A stretch of 64,000 bases of DNA, from contig VDFB02358134.1 of assembly GCA_007258455.2 (NCBI GenBank), forward strand, positions 215,497,565 to 215,561,564, given 5' to 3'. The notes under the pieces were generated by a model. The model made no database searches and was not told where the DNA came from. It worked only from the letters and a program-made list of their open reading frames with translations. Positions 11,846-23,261 of this stretch are shown here, one piece after another. The translations under genes and the position numbers were made by a program. The DNA comes from Sequoia sempervirens (Eukaryota; Streptophyta; Pinopsida; Cupressales; Cupressaceae). Positions within the stretch are counted from its first letter, which is position 1, and each line of letters starts with the position of its first letter.

Positions 11846-12765
11846 ATTTGTGAAATCAGTATCCTTAAGATACCATAAACCATAATCCAGAGTTCCTTTT
11901 AAATACTTGAATATCCTCTTCACTATCGCAACATGTGTTTCTTTAGGATTTTCTTGACATCTATTCACAATAAAAACCACATGCATGATATTTGGTCTAG
12001 TAGTAGTTAGATATAGCAATCCACCAATCATAGATCTATACTTTCTCTAATCAGCCTTAGGTGATTCATCATCCTTGCTCAATTTGTAGCTAGTCACCAT
12101 AGAGTACATACTCATTTGGAGTCTTCCATTCCAAACTTTTTCAACATCTCTTTGACATACTTTGACTGTGAAATGAATATACCTTTTTGTGTTTGATTTA
12201 TTTGTAGCCCACGGAAGAAATTCATCTCCCTAATCATTGACATCCCAAACTCTTTCTACATCTCTTCTAAAAATTTCTTACACATATCTACATTTCCTCC
12301 AAAGATAATATCGTCCACATACACAACTACTATCAATATTTTATCTTCCTCAATTTTGAAGTAAAGATTGCTATCTTTGGTGCTTTTACTGAATCCTTGT
12401 TGTATCAAATATTTATCCAATCTTGCATACCAAGCTCTAGGAGCTTGCTTCAATCCATACAGTACCTTTTTTAATATGCAAACCATATCCAGTTGATTTG
12501 ATAATTAAAATCCTTCTAGTTGTTCCATGTAAACCTCTTCTTCCAACTCACCATTCCAGAAAGTAGACTTCACATCCATCTGATAAACTTTAAAGTCCTT
12601 GTATCCTAAAAATTTCAAAAACATTTTGATTGCTTCCATCCTAGCCACCAGAGAAAATGTTTCCTCAAATTCTATTCCTTCTACTTGTGAGTAACCCTTA
12701 CACACAAGCCTTGCTTTATTTCTTACCACTTCTCCATTCTCTTCAGTTTGTTTCTGAATACCCAC
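11846..12765 (-). pseudogene. Copia A reverse transcriptase
   Basis: Three broken frames in order: 12765-12505 ([18 protein letters not shown], then [12 protein letters not shown]), 12486-12256 ([19 protein letters not shown] and the catalytic VVVYVDDIIFGG), and 12031-11843 (GGLLYLTTTRPNIM, LKGTLDYGLWY). The YVDD box is intact. The breaks near 12495 and between 12031 and 12255 are frameshifts and stops, so no active enzyme could be made. The order and motifs are typical of copia. Confidence 0.85.
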
Positions 12766-13139
12766 TTAGTTCCAATTACACGTTCTTGTTTTCCAGTCTA
12801 GGAACCAATTCCCAAGTCTGATTTTTCTTAATCTACATATGTTCTTCCATTTTCTTCATCTAATGTTCATATTTACATGACTCACTTACTATTTTAGGTT
12901 CAATTTTATAGATTAATCATATATTTACCTTAACTTCAATAGCTCTACTTCTTGTTAATACTACTTTCCTCTTATCTCCAATGATATTTTCTTAAGAATG
13001 ATTTATTTGAACATACTTAGGGGTCTTAGGGGTCTTAGGGGTCTTTTTCAGAGCTTCTTCCTCTTCATTATGTACTTCTTTTTCATTATTTTTTTCTTTT
13101 TCTTCATAAGCAGGTTCATCTAACACATCCATTTATAGC
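12766..13139 (-). other. Integrase-RT spacer of A
   Basis: Low-complexity spacer between integrase and RT, unreadable in a single frame. Three tandem copies of GGGGTCTTA lie near 13019-13046. Such spacers are poorly conserved in copia elements. Confidence 0.4.
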
Positions 13140-13850
13140 AAATGAATTATGTAAATATTCATCAACCTTAACATTTGCACTTTCAACAATATTTCTTAGC
13201 CTTTTGTGACATTTGTAAGCTTTTATTTTAGTAGAATATCCAAGGAAGATATCAAACCTTGCATCAAACTTTCATAAGTTTTCTTCATCTCTTTTGGTAT
13301 AACATTTTCTTCCAAACACTCTAAAGTACTTGACAGTAGGAATCCTTCCATACCACAACTCATAGGGAGTCTTTGTGTTGTTAGATTTGGCTTAAACTCT
13401 ATTAAGCATGTAAACAATAGTATGAATTTTTTCTCTCTAGTAGACTTCTGATAGGATAGCTTCTTTTATCATAGTCCTTGCAACTTCTTGAACAATATTT
13501 TTTTTCCTTTCAACTACTCCATTCTGCTGAGGAGTTCTAGGAGAAAACAAGTGCCTCTTTATTTCATGGACTTCAAAAAACATGTTAAACTCATTGGAGG
13601 GGAATTCTCCACCTTTGTTAGACCTCAAACATTTTATTTTTAAATCCATTTCATTCTCAATCATAGCTTCAAATGCTTTGAATCTATTTAGAGCATTAAA
13701 TTTTTCTCTAAGAAAAGTAACCCATGTTATTCTAGAGTAATCATCAATCAAAAGCATGAAATACCTATCACCTTGAAGACTTCTCACCCTTGTAGGAACA
13801 CAAAGATCTGTATGTATTAATTCTAGTAATCTGGTAGCAAATTATTCCTT
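13140..13850 (-). pseudogene. Copia A integrase
   Basis: The enzyme that inserts the cDNA. The readable core 13787-13437 has GDRYFMLLIDDYSRITWV, KCLRSNKGGEFPSNEF and TPQQNGVVERKK; the third acidic residue (Glu in VVERK) is kept. The second catalytic position, normally Asp in LRSD(R/K)GGEF, is Asn (codon at 13619-13617). Upstream, HTDLC at about 13820 keeps the first Asp. Downstream, in a different frame, TKTPYELWYGRIPTVKYFRV is readable at about 13380-13315. Confidence 0.8.
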
Positions 13851-13978
13851 TCCTTTGAAAATACTCCTTATTTGTTTTCCAAATTGACAATTTTTGCAAG
13901 TGACATTGATAGGCTTTGTAATTATTAGTAGGTCTCTCACTACATGAAATGAACTGATTGTAACTAGATTGTCAAAAT

Positions 13979-14390
13979 TCATGTGACACATCCTCTAGTT
14001 CCATAACCAACTATCATTAATCTGAGACATAAAGAAATGAATATTAGCATCCTTGAGCTGATAGATATTTCCATTTTTCCTCTTACCAACAACAATAAGA
14101 GTTTCAAACCCTTTTCTGATCTCACATATTTCATCCTTAAACACAAGATTATATCCTTTACTACACATTTTTCCAACACTCAAAAGAGTATTCCTTAAGC
14201 CTTTAACATAGTAAACATCTTCAATGTTATGCTTGGCATCAAAATTGATTGAACCTATTCCAAAAATTTTATCTCTTGAATCATCTCCAAATTTAACTAA
14301 TCCTTCATCATACTTTTTATGTTTAAAAAACTTACTTTTTCCCCTGTTCATGTGATTAGAGTATCCACTATCAACAGCCAAGTAGTTCTT
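13979..14390 (-). pseudogene. Copia A protease and GAG-pre-integrase
   Basis: The 14381-13995 frame begins at the protease active site, MAVDSGYSNHM, with the Asp-Ser-Gly intact, then KFGDDSRDKIFGIGSINF and VYYVKGLRNTLLSVGKMCSKGY. NGNIYQLKD and the following part lead into the zinc-binding region of integrase. Sequence from 13851 to 13978 is decayed but includes traces of the integrase HHCC region. Confidence 0.75.
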
Positions 14391-14393
14391 ATC

Positions 14394-14985
14394 CTATTTA
14401 ACATTAAAAGAAAAAACCAAAGTACCTTCAACCTTATCCTTCTTCTCCAAAATGCTTTCCTTCACACAAATTTTAGAGTTAGTAGAAGGAGATTCATCCT
14501 TTAAAGCTAAGAATAAGCATTCATTTTCATCAATATCACTACAATCAGATTCATCATAAAAAATAACAGCATCTTCTCTAACATAGTAACTTATTTTAAT
14601 AATATTTCCTTTGTTCTCCTTACTTTTATTGTTCACAACTTTGTTTGGACATCTTGAAGCATAGTGACCTATATTTCCATAGCTAAAAATTTTGAAAGGT
14701 AGTTTACCTTTGTACTTACTAGTGCCCTTTTTCATTCTTCTTACAAATTTAGCTTCCACATTATCAGGATCATCATCATCATAATATTCAATGTTTTATG
14801 ATTTTCCATCTTTGAAAGTAATCTCCACTTTTGTACCATTTTTAAAACCAAGTTTTCTCATTTAAAATGAAGTTAGAGTACCAAGCAACTGATCTCTAGA
14901 ATAAGTATTAAAATTTTCAACTTTTTCAATAGCATATACCTTTTCACTATAATAATTAGGAAGAGATCTGAGAACTTTATGAAAC
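14394..14985 (-). pseudogene. Copia A gag, C-terminal part
   Basis: Reads VLRSLPNYYSEKVYAIEKVEN (14975-14915), DQLLGTLTSFEMRK, then KKGTSKYKGKLPFKIFSYGNIGHYASRCPNK. This is the zinc-knuckle region, but the first Cys is Ile and the second Cys is Tyr, so zinc binding is lost; the His and last Cys remain. An acidic tail (DESDCSDIDENECLFLAL) follows. The same blocks appear in element C at 28000-28320. The 5' half is deleted at the junction near 14985. Confidence 0.75.
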
Positions 14986-14989
14986 AACA

Positions 14990-15599
14990 GAAAAATAGGT
15001 GGGAGCTTGAAAATGTGGGGTTCACCAAAATGATAAGAAATGAACATATTCTCCTTTATTTCATTAGGAAATTAGATCCACACAATGAGATGACTAACAA
15101 CCTTGAGGTGAATCAAGTCAAACTATGAATCTACTAATTTCCTTTTTTTTTGCATGGATGGTGGTCTTGATTAAACAATACTTTGGGGAGAAAGATTAAA
15201 AATAGAAAACTAACTCCAAAATATAACCTAAAACTTGAATTTAGAAGATTAAGCTCAATACTAATGGAACCAAAAATCAAAATACAGATCTGAGAAAGGG
15301 AAATTGATTTGTACCAATCACCAAAAGTGCTTTTTCAAAGCTATCTAAGGACTCATTCACCCTATGGTGAATGGGTCATGTCTAGGGCTCTGTAAAAATA
15401 GTTTTTGGGTTCTCTTATCTTGTGTATGCACTCCTAGATCCTTTATTTTCATAGTCGGACAACCGAAAATAAATCTTATATGTGAGTTTCCATGAAATTA
15501 TAACAATGATGACAACAAATACAACTTTACAATTTTTCTCTTCAAGAGATCTTTCACCTAAAATTTGCAAACACTAATCAAGAGGGAAAAAGGTTTTGT
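14990..15599 (-). other. Second leader copy of the F/G gypsy family
   Basis: Directly comparable with 52910-53830: shared CCTTTATTTCATTAGGAAAT, CTAACAACCTTGAGGTGAAT, TTAAGCTCAATACTAATGGA and GTGAGTTTCCATGAAATTA. It lies downstream (minus sense) of the LTR 15600-16591, as a leader should. It is cut at about 14985-14992 by copia A. Since gypsy G lies upstream of that LTR, the order is internal region, LTR, leader. Confidence 0.7.
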
Positions 15600-16591
15600 T
15601 GTTGGTGAATGGGGGGTTTGCCTTGGTCAAACCCTGTTTTGGTAATTACACCTTGTAATGAAACAATGAAACATGAAGGAATGATGAATGGACAAAGTAA
15701 TATCACAAATCACAAAACCCTTGGATGAACCTTGGAATGTAGATCTACAACTTGCATGAAATTGCTTTAATGGATGTGGATATTGATCTTGGAACTTGTC
15801 TTGAAACAATGCCTTTGAATGCTTGAATGGATCTTAAACACTACACAAACATATTAGCTCAAATAATATGCATGATGAAAGAAGACTTTGACATGATAAT
15901 AGGATCTTGATTTTGTAATAATTCTTCACTAAATCTACTCTTGAATGCCTTGAAATGCTCTTGAAATGCTCCTTGAACTCACAAAATTTCTAAAGGAATA
16001 TTGTCTTGAAAATTCTCAACTTGCTTTAAATTCTTAGACCAAAATTGCTAGATGAAACATAGTGAAATGGCCTTATATTTATAGGAATGTAACATTAATT
16101 TCCCAAAATTCAAATAACACAAGCCAACATAAGAATATACATTTGAAATCATAAAAATACTGCCAAAAAAATTAAAATTTAGGTCCTAGGCCTAAGTTAG
16201 GACCCATTTTCCCTTGGGTGAATGGGTCCTAGGTCACTTACCTAGGACACACATTGCTCAATGATAAGTGTCGTGGTATGGCATTAATGAATGTCTAGTT
16301 TTCCTCTCTGAAAATTATAATTGATTAGGCCTGGATTTGAATTAAAGGGGCCAATTAAGGAAAATTAACCTCAATTAATCAATAAAGCCCTAAATGAGTG
16401 TGAAAGTATAAAGGTACACTTTACAACACCACATTAAGGCACAATTAAGTCCATTTTAATTAATAAGGCCTAAAATCAATGTGAATATGTAAAATACACA
16501 TTACAACATTAAATTAAGGCATCATTATGTCCATTTTATTTTAATCATTCCCAAATTAAGTGTGAAAAGGGATACCTTTTCCTACACTACA
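15600..16591 (-). mobile_element. LTR of the F/G gypsy family
   Basis: The minus strand starts TGTAGTGTAGGAAAAGG at 16591 and ends CACCAACA at 15600, 992 bp. The ends match the LTR at 5801-6575. Preceding it on the minus strand is AAAGTGCGGGCTAAT, a possible polypurine tract. It serves as 3' LTR of G and at the same time as 5' LTR for the leader copy at 14990-15599. Confidence 0.65.
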
Positions 16592-18053
16592 ATTAGCCCG
16601 CACTTTAGTGAGAGGATGACTCTGTGTCAAACTCAAACTAAAGTAGGCATTCAAGACACATTTACACAACAATGACAAAGATACTCAATAATACAACATC
16701 AAAGAAACGAAGAAAGGGAGGTAGATCAAGCTTTGACCGTCCAAGGTGATGTGGAACATGTCTAGGTTGTTTCTCTAGGGAAGGGGGAGGATCAATATTT
16801 GACCATCCAATGCGATGTGGAACACGTCTAGGCTATTTTTCCAACACGTTCACAAGCAGAATTTGATGTTCACTATGTAAATGACATGCACACTCACTCC
16901 GAGATAATGGAACCTCAGGTCATCCACTAGGTGAGCCCCCAATAAAGTGGCTTAGTGAGGAATTCATGCCAAGTCTATAGGCTCTCACTATACTTACCAT
17001 ACCAAAGTTATCCCTTTGATAAATCTGATAGGGTACCACACACATATTTCAGCTTTGAGCTTCATAGGGCCTAACAAGCTACATTATGCTAAGCACAACA
17101 TGAAAAAGGGGAAGGATCTACTAGCAAGCAAGGTGTGTTATACTTGGTGGCCTTAAAAAGTGGTTTGAGCTTCAGAAGGTTAATAAGTTGTATTATGATA
17201 AACACTTATGAATAGGGATGTGGGTAAAGGTTTGTTCAAAGGGACTTTTTCTTAATTCATGTAAGGTCTCTTCTTAGGGATCATCATGCCTAATGTCTCC
17301 AAGAGAGGAAAAATGTAGAATAAGAGAATAAAAAATTAGGGAATGCAATGCATAGCATCACCACTTAAAGGAAATTCATATGCTAAGAGATATCACACTC
17401 TTTGAGGACATCAAACCCAATGAAACCACCAAGAAAAGGACACATCATAAGAATAAAGAAAATCACACAAAGAAACATGAGTTTCGATGTATGCCACCAC
17501 TTTAAAGCAATTTCTAACACCATTGTTGTGAGAAATAGCTTTAAATTAGCAAATATTCAATGCTAACCATAAAGAAGACATGCAAGCTTACTTGGAAATC
17601 CCTATGCCAAGTCATATGTTCCCAAATGAAACTACATCATAAAAAAGAGGAATGGGTTTCCCCCAAAATATATAATAGATCTATGGATTCAGGGTCAGTA
17701 TGTATTTCCTACAATGTCATTATAGAGCTCGAAAACATCATTATTCCCCAAATACTCATAGAACAAGAAGAATGACACATAAAGAGAAAAAAAAAAGAAA
17801 AGGCTTTTGAGTCAACCTGGAAGAGACCTAGATATCTTGATGGCTTGTGTCATCCCCAAAAGGAAAACACAAGACAAATGAAAAGATAAATGTTTATGAC
17901 ATATAGAAAAATGTAGGTACAAATAAAGGAAAGCAAATGAAGAGAGATACATCAAACAAAACAATATGAGGGATCACATTACACCCATGTAATCACACAA
18001 ATAACATGCAAAATAAAACATAGAAAAGACTAGTAGGGAACATGTGAGTCAAC
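16592..18053 (-). other. 3' untranslated region of gypsy G
   Basis: About 1.4 kb without a readable domain between the last G frame and the LTR. A direct repeat of about 60 bp is visible: CCGTCCAAGGTGATGTGGAA near 16738 and CCATCCAATGCGATGTGGAA near 16803, each followed by a CGTCTAGG-like stretch. No RT, RNase H or integrase remnant is seen, which matters for classing G as non-autonomous. Confidence 0.45.
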
Positions 18054-18305
18054 CTATAGTAGGTCATCTACATCCCAATCTTGATCAATATATGTGGAAG
18101 GAGGAAAACTAACCAAAGGGACAACATCAAGTCCCAAACTTGGACATGCACCATGCTCAACACTCTTATTAGGAGGATCGTCGTTTAAGCTCATAGAAGA
18201 TGAAAACATTGGATTCAACTCATTATGCACTTCCTCATCAATCTTAGCACTTTCAATATCATCATCCAAGTTAATCACAATTGGAGGTCTAATGATAATA
18301 TCCAT
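18054..18305 (-). CDS. Acidic C-terminal frame of gypsy G
   Basis: An 83-codon frame rich in Asp, Glu, Ser and Pro (INLDDDIESAKIDEEVHNEL near its start; YIDQDWDVDDLL at its end). It ends at a stop at 18054. It follows the Pro/Lys-rich tail of the G polyprotein. I do not recognise a domain; it is probably the extreme C-terminus of gag-protease rather than a separate gene. Confidence 0.35.
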   Translation of the reverse strand: MDIIIRPPIVINLDDDIESAKIDEEVHNELNPMFSSSMSLNDDPPNKSVEHGACPSLGLDVVPLVSFPPSTYIDQDWDVDDLL

Positions 18306-18679
18306 AGAATTTTTTTATGTTGCGGTGATAGTGGAGAGGTATCATGCACTGCTTTAGACGAGTTTGGATTTTGATTTTCTACATTATTCTTTTCTTCTTA
18401 TTCTTGTAATGAACAAACAATAGCACAACGTCTATGCCTACACTCTCTAGAATTTTAATTTCTTTTCCTTTGATTTTCAAGTTGTGTTTGTGTAGGAGTG
18501 GGTTTATCAACCACAGGTTTCTTTTCTTCCCTTAAGGGAGGAACTAAAGGAACCATGGGAGGATGTTCAACCACTTTCTCTTTAGCTTTGTAAACTTTTT
18601 TGACTTTAGGAGGTGAAAATGTTTTTTTTTTGTTATCTCATGGTATCTTATATAAAATGGGTAAAGGATTTTTCATAGG
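18306..18679 (-). pseudogene. Pro/Lys-rich tail of G polyprotein
   Basis: The minus strand at about 18620-18460 reads PPKVKKVYKAKEKVVEHPPM, then VPLVPPLREEKKPVVDKPTP, ending in QRKRN and a stop. It links the protease-like domain to the acidic frame. Composition suggests a disordered spacer. It contains stops and is not a functional product. Confidence 0.45.
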
Positions 18680-19509
18680 TTAGTCTTGGATGTTTAGAAG
18701 GGCTTTTGGTTCAATCATGGTTTTGTTAAGGATAGGTGGCTCAATCATGGGTTGAGGCATATTTCTAAGGAATAATTCTACTATGTGCTTTGCCTTAAAT
18801 TTTTGATAGGATTTGAAAAAGAAGTCCTCACGGGGTCTAATAGGTTCAATAGGCTTGGGCCAAAAGAAATCCAATGAAAAGTTCACATAGTAAGAAACAG
18901 GATTAAAGCCACTACGATGCATAGTAAATATTTTATTTCCAAATGGAAACTTTAAGCATTTATGCACAACCGATGGGATGTAATTCATGGAGTGAATCCA
19001 TGGATAGCCTAACTTCACATGAAATTGGTCCGATGATGAGATGATGGTGAATGAGACAGTTAATTCTTTTGGTCCAACCTTTAGAGGTAGATTTATCAAG
19101 CAAATCATAGGGAAAGAAAACCATTATGTGTTTTGATCCATTCTTTCAATTTTTTATATGTATCTTGATAAATTTCATGCACAAATAGGAATTCTTCAGT
19201 GATCACATTCTCTACATAGATGAGATCAATTAATATCCCATTAGTAGGCTTTCCATTGATTCTTTTAGCTATGTAAAGAGGACCATCAGGTGCATTTCTA
19301 AGTATGTCTTGTTGTGAGAAAGAAATATCAAGCAACATCTTAGATGGGCCCTTACGAAGGTTAGTATCAATAAATTCAATCACACTATCCACAAGGTTGA
19401 TTTTCATGTTTTCATTAGCTATATAAACATTCATCACATCATGCTTTGTTTCACTAGCTTTGAAAAAGGAGATATTAAGATTACACATAGGATTGGTAAA
19501 GATTTGCAA
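18680..19509 (-). pseudogene. Gypsy G retropepsin-like domain
   Basis: Two adjoining frames, 19509-19105 and 19108-18680. The first has NGILIDLIYVENVITEEFLF, in the position of the protease active site, but the Asp-Thr/Ser-Gly triad is replaced (Asp-Leu-Ile). The second has the protease C-terminal signature LGYPWIHSM followed by VVHKCLKFPFGN, equivalent to LGRPWIH in element D. After it comes PKPIEPIRPRED. The active-site change, if not recent decay, would mean no proteolytic function. No RT follows. Confidence 0.65.
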
Positions 19510-19549
19510 ATTTTGATTAGGAGGGGCAACAAACTTATTACCTTAATCA

Positions 19550-20628
19550 TTAACACCTCCAATTAGGATATGATTAGAATCAATGAGTTCTTGCACAAGA
19601 TGTTTAAGATGCTTGTAATATGCTATATCATGTTTGTTGTGTCAATGAAAATGGAAATAAGAATTTGTCCTATAATTGGGAGGTAAAGGCTTAGTAGGAT
19701 CAGGATCTCTAACAAGAGGCAAGGAAAAAAAATTATTTTCTAAGAGTTGTAACATCGTATTATGAAGGGTATCAGGTAGAGCTATGAATTATCTATTTCT
19801 ATCTACAAAGGAATATGGTTTTGTCATTTTTATATCAACCACTTGGTTGTTAACATTTTTATTGGATTGAGGGGGGTTAAGTTTGAGGAAGCCCTTATTT
19901 TGTTTCTTGAAAGGTTGGTAGTTGGTTTGAGGTGTAGATTCATACTTTTCAGAATGGTTAGAGGGAGTTTTCTCTTCATGACTACTAATCGAATTTTGAT
20001 AATCATGAAGGGCTATACACAATTGTGTGAAGGAAGGAAATCTCATCATCTCAATATTTATTTGAATTTTTTCTTGTAAATTGGAAATAAATATTCTTTG
20101 AAGGTCGACATTAGAAATCTTAATGTTTATTTGTGAATAAAGCATTTGATATTGTGCTATAAAATCAGTAACCTTTTCATAATCCTTTTATTTACATGTC
20201 ATCAAATCAGCTAAGGTCATCTTGCGACCCATGTGAATTTGAAATTGGTTGTAAAAGGAATCAATACGTTCATTGAATGAACCAATTGAATTATTTGTTA
20301 AGGAAAAAAACCTCTCTAAAGTAGCATCTTTCAAGGATATAGGGAATAACTTAGCCAAGAGTTTATCTTCAAAAATGAAGTCACTACATAGAGTGTCAAA
20401 AATGAATTCACTACATAGGGCAGTGCAAGTGGAAACATGGCTAATAGGATCTCCTTTCCTACCATATTTCTCAAACCTAGGAACCTCTATGTCTTGTGGC
20501 ATTTGTGTTCTCCATATCTTCAAATATAAGGGATTGGTTTTGATGTATTGTGAGGGTTGGTCATTTTTGTTTTCATTTAAGGTAGCAATTTTTTGTTGAA
20601 GGGATGACATGTTTTGCAAAAGTGTGTT
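19550..20628 (-). pseudogene. Gypsy G gag core
   Basis: Retrotransposon gag (capsid) sequence. 20628-20188 includes NTLLQNMSSLQQKIATLNEN (coiled-coil-like), then MPQDIEVPRFEKYGRKGDP, LFPISLKDATLERFFSL and SFNERIDSFYNQFQIHMGRK. 20145-19789 continues with NVDLQRIFISNLQEKIQI. An imperfect duplication of the SEFIFDTLCSDFIF segment is present. Around 19660-19580 a zinc-knuckle-like block (FHFH...HNKHD, then LKHLVQELIDSN) matches the KGHRTNNYQALRNLVQNLID block of D. The upstream half of gag lies beyond insertion B. Confidence 0.75.
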
Positions 20629-20633
20629 AAGGA

Positions 20634-21745
20634 TGTTGGGAACACAAGGGCAGACAACTGAGAGGGGGGGTGAATCAGTTGTCACCAAATTTTAAACTTA
20701 TTAAACTTATTAATCCTTATTCTTAGATTTGATCAATATCAATGAAAGCATGAATCAACAACACATCAAAAACACACATAACACCAAGATTTTTATGTGG
20801 AAACCCTATTAGGGGAAAAACCACGGTGGATGTCAATCCACAAGATTATACCTTGTTAAAAGTATAAGAAGAATAAATGGGGAATGCACATGCATTCAAA
20901 CACACTACCTAGAGCTCACTACTCAATTACAAAGGAAGACACACTATCTTACAAAAAGATTTGGATTACAACCATTTAGATTTTGAATTGAGAAAATAGC
21001 ATCTACTAATTCCTAATTACAGTTCCAATTAAGCATATGAACACTTCTTCACTCTTCTTCACTCTTCTTCACACTCTGCTCTACCTTTGAATGATTTAGA
21101 ACATTATTCACACATTGCACACATTCAACATCCACTAGTATTGGAACAAGAACACTTCAATTCGAATAAACAATCGCTTATATATATCCACAATAAGAAA
21201 TTACATTGCTACAAGTCGACCACAAAGAAATAATAGAATAAATACAAACAATTGGCCCAAATCAATAAAGAATTTTCAGTTTGAATCAACCAATGTTGGC
21301 CACAACTTAGTGAGGACCCAAAACAACATCTCCAACATGAAAAAACTTCAATTAATTTCTCCTTAAATATCCACAACACACTACAAACACCATGTCAGCC
21401 AAGAACAAGAAAAGCATGAACATGCAAGAGAAAATATTGGATCACAAGCACAACGATCAATGTGGATGTGCAATGTGCAAAAAAGATAAAGCATGATCTA
21501 TAAACATCCACAAACATCACAAATCACTAGAGAAGCATCCACAACAATTGAACGAACTGGAATCACATAATCTTCAATCAGGAACACCAACTGAAGCAAC
21601 AAAAAGACTTTTAGAATGAAAATATTCATAACTCGATCAAATCTTCACGCTGATCTTTGAAACTCAATGTGGATAAAATAGATATACTCAAGAAGAAAAC
21701 CTTTAGTCCACGACCTCTAAACATCAATGTACGAAACTCACCGAT
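20634..21745 (-). repeat. Reverse LTR arm of B
   Basis: Reverse complement of the right LTR (23262-24519), lacking roughly its first 150 bp (U3 end). The match is visible at AATAAATGGGGAATGCACAT (20870) against the corresponding region near 24275, and at ACGAAACTCACCGA (21731) against TCGGTGAGTTTCGT near 23414. Confidence 0.8.
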
Positions 21746-21756
21746 AGACAAAAATT

Positions 21757-21768
21757 TGGTATCAGAGC
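21757..21768 (+). other. Primer-binding-site-like fragment in B
   Basis: TGGTATCAGAGC, the 12 nt complementary to the 3' end of plant initiator tRNA-Met used by copia elements. Here it lies, in plus orientation, between two reverse-oriented LTR pieces rather than after a 5' LTR, so it marks a rearrangement breakpoint. Confidence 0.65.
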
Positions 21769-21777
21769 ACAATACTT

Positions 21778-22625
21778 GAGAATAAATGGGGAATGCACAT
21801 GCATTCAGGCACACTTCCTAGAGCTCATTGCTCAATTAAAAAGGAATACACACTATCTTATAGAAAGATTTAGATTACAACCATCCATATTTTGAATTGA
21901 GAAAATAGCATCTGCTAATGCCTGATTATAGTTCTGCTTAAGCACATGACCACTTCTTCACTCTTCTTCACATTATGCTCTACCTTTGAATTATTTAGAA
22001 CATTATTCGCACATTGCACACATTCAAAATCCACTGGTATTGGCACTGGAACACTTCAATTTGAATAAACAATCACTTATATATATCTACAACAAGAAAT
22101 TACATCGCTACAAGTCAGCCACAAAAAAATAATAGAATAAATACAATCAGTCGGCCCAAATCCATTAAGAATTTTCAATGAAAATCAACCAATTTCGGCC
22201 ACAACTTAGTGAGGACCCAAAACATCATCACCAATATGAAAACACTTCAATTAATTTCTCATCGAAGATCCATAACACGCTACAAACACCATGTCAGCCA
22301 AGAACAAGAAAAACATGAACACACAAGAGAAAATCTCAGATCATGAGCACAACGATCAATGTAGATGTTCAACATAGATAGAGCATGATCTAGAAACATC
22401 CACAAACATCACGAATCACTAGAGAAGCATCCACAATAACTAAACTAACTGGAATCACATAATCTTTAATCAGGAATAGCAACTAAAGCAACAAAAAAAT
22501 TGTCAAAATGAAAATCTTCATAACTCAATCAAATCTTCACGTGGATCTATGAAACTCAACATGGATAAATTAGATATACTCAAAAAGAAACCCTTTAGTC
22601 CACAACCTCTGAACATCAACATTTG
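21778..22625 (-). repeat. Second partial reverse LTR in B
   Basis: A direct repeat of 20868-21740: both begin near AATAAATGGGGAATGCACATG and proceed through TCACTCTTCTTCAC, GTGAGGACCCAAAAC and CATCCACAAACATCAC. It lacks about 235 bp of the U5 end and stops within U3, close to where the first copy stops. The copies differ at many positions, so the duplication is not recent. Confidence 0.8.
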
Positions 22626-22935
22626 ATGATTATTAGAGTTGTGGATGAAGCATATGTTGAAGGATATCATAGTTGTGTATGATGAGCCTATTGCTATATT
22701 CTATGATAATTCAAGTGCTATTAACATTTCTAAGAATCTAGTGCTACATTCAAAGACCAAGCATATATCTATCAAGTTTCACTTTTTGAGAGAGAATGTA
22801 AGTAAAAAGGAAGTCAGATTGGAGTATGTGCCTAATAAGTAGCAGATTGTAGATATCTTTACAAAGTAATTTCCTAAGGATACTTTTGAGTATCTCAAAG
22901 GGAAGTTATGGGTGATTACCCCTCCTAATCAGAAC
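22626..22935 (+). pseudogene. RNase H C-terminus of B
   Basis: Plus-strand frame starting LWMKHMLKDI, then FYDNSSAINISKNLV, HSKTKHISIKFHFLRE, VRLEYVPNK, a stop, and IVDIFTK with a second stop. It equals the last third of copia RNase H (compare 11540-11370 minus, and 49390-49640). Only this tail of the polyprotein is present in B; RT, integrase and gag are absent. Confidence 0.8.
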
Positions 22936-23249
22936 TAAGATGCATTGTATTGCATCAGTCTATAATTTTCATAGTCATATCTTGTTTTGGATTGATGTTG
23001 TGGTGGCTACTACTCAAGGGGAGTAGTCAGATGTTCAGTTGTTCAAATATGTGGTTCATAGTTTGTGTGGAGAAAAGAGATCTTTTTCATTGATGTCAAA
23101 GGGGGAGAAGAGTCATGTGAAAAAAAATTTGTGGAGAAGAACCTTGTGATGAGAAGAGTCATGTTGAGGAGAAAAGAGTCAGAACCTAGGGAGGAGTATG
23201 TGCAATTGCATTGAAGGTGTTTTTCACATCATGTATTTACATCAATGTC

Positions 23250-23260
23250 AAAGGGGGAGA
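23250..23260 (+). other. Polypurine tract of B
   Basis: AAAGGGGGAGA immediately before the LTR start TGTTGGATG, preceded by CATCAATGTC as in A and C. Confidence 0.8.
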
Positions 23261-23261
23261 T

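Larger units (their letters stand above)
9306..14985 (-). mobile_element. Copia element A, 5'-truncated
   Basis: Minus-oriented Ty1/copia with 3' LTR (9306-10976), polypurine tract, then RNase H, RT, integrase, protease and part of gag in the expected order reading right to left. The 5' LTR, leader and first half of gag are missing: gag stops near 14985, where leader sequence of a gypsy (also seen at 52910-53000) resumes. The left flank is gypsy F in plus orientation and the right flank is a minus-oriented leader. The copy therefore has no matched target duplication and has been rearranged. Confidence 0.8.

Noticed and set aside
21757..21768. A separate full 5' LTR plus primer site of a new copia at 21757
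   Set aside because: The sequence before it is the interior of a reverse LTR and no leader or gag follows, so it is only a fragment inside B.
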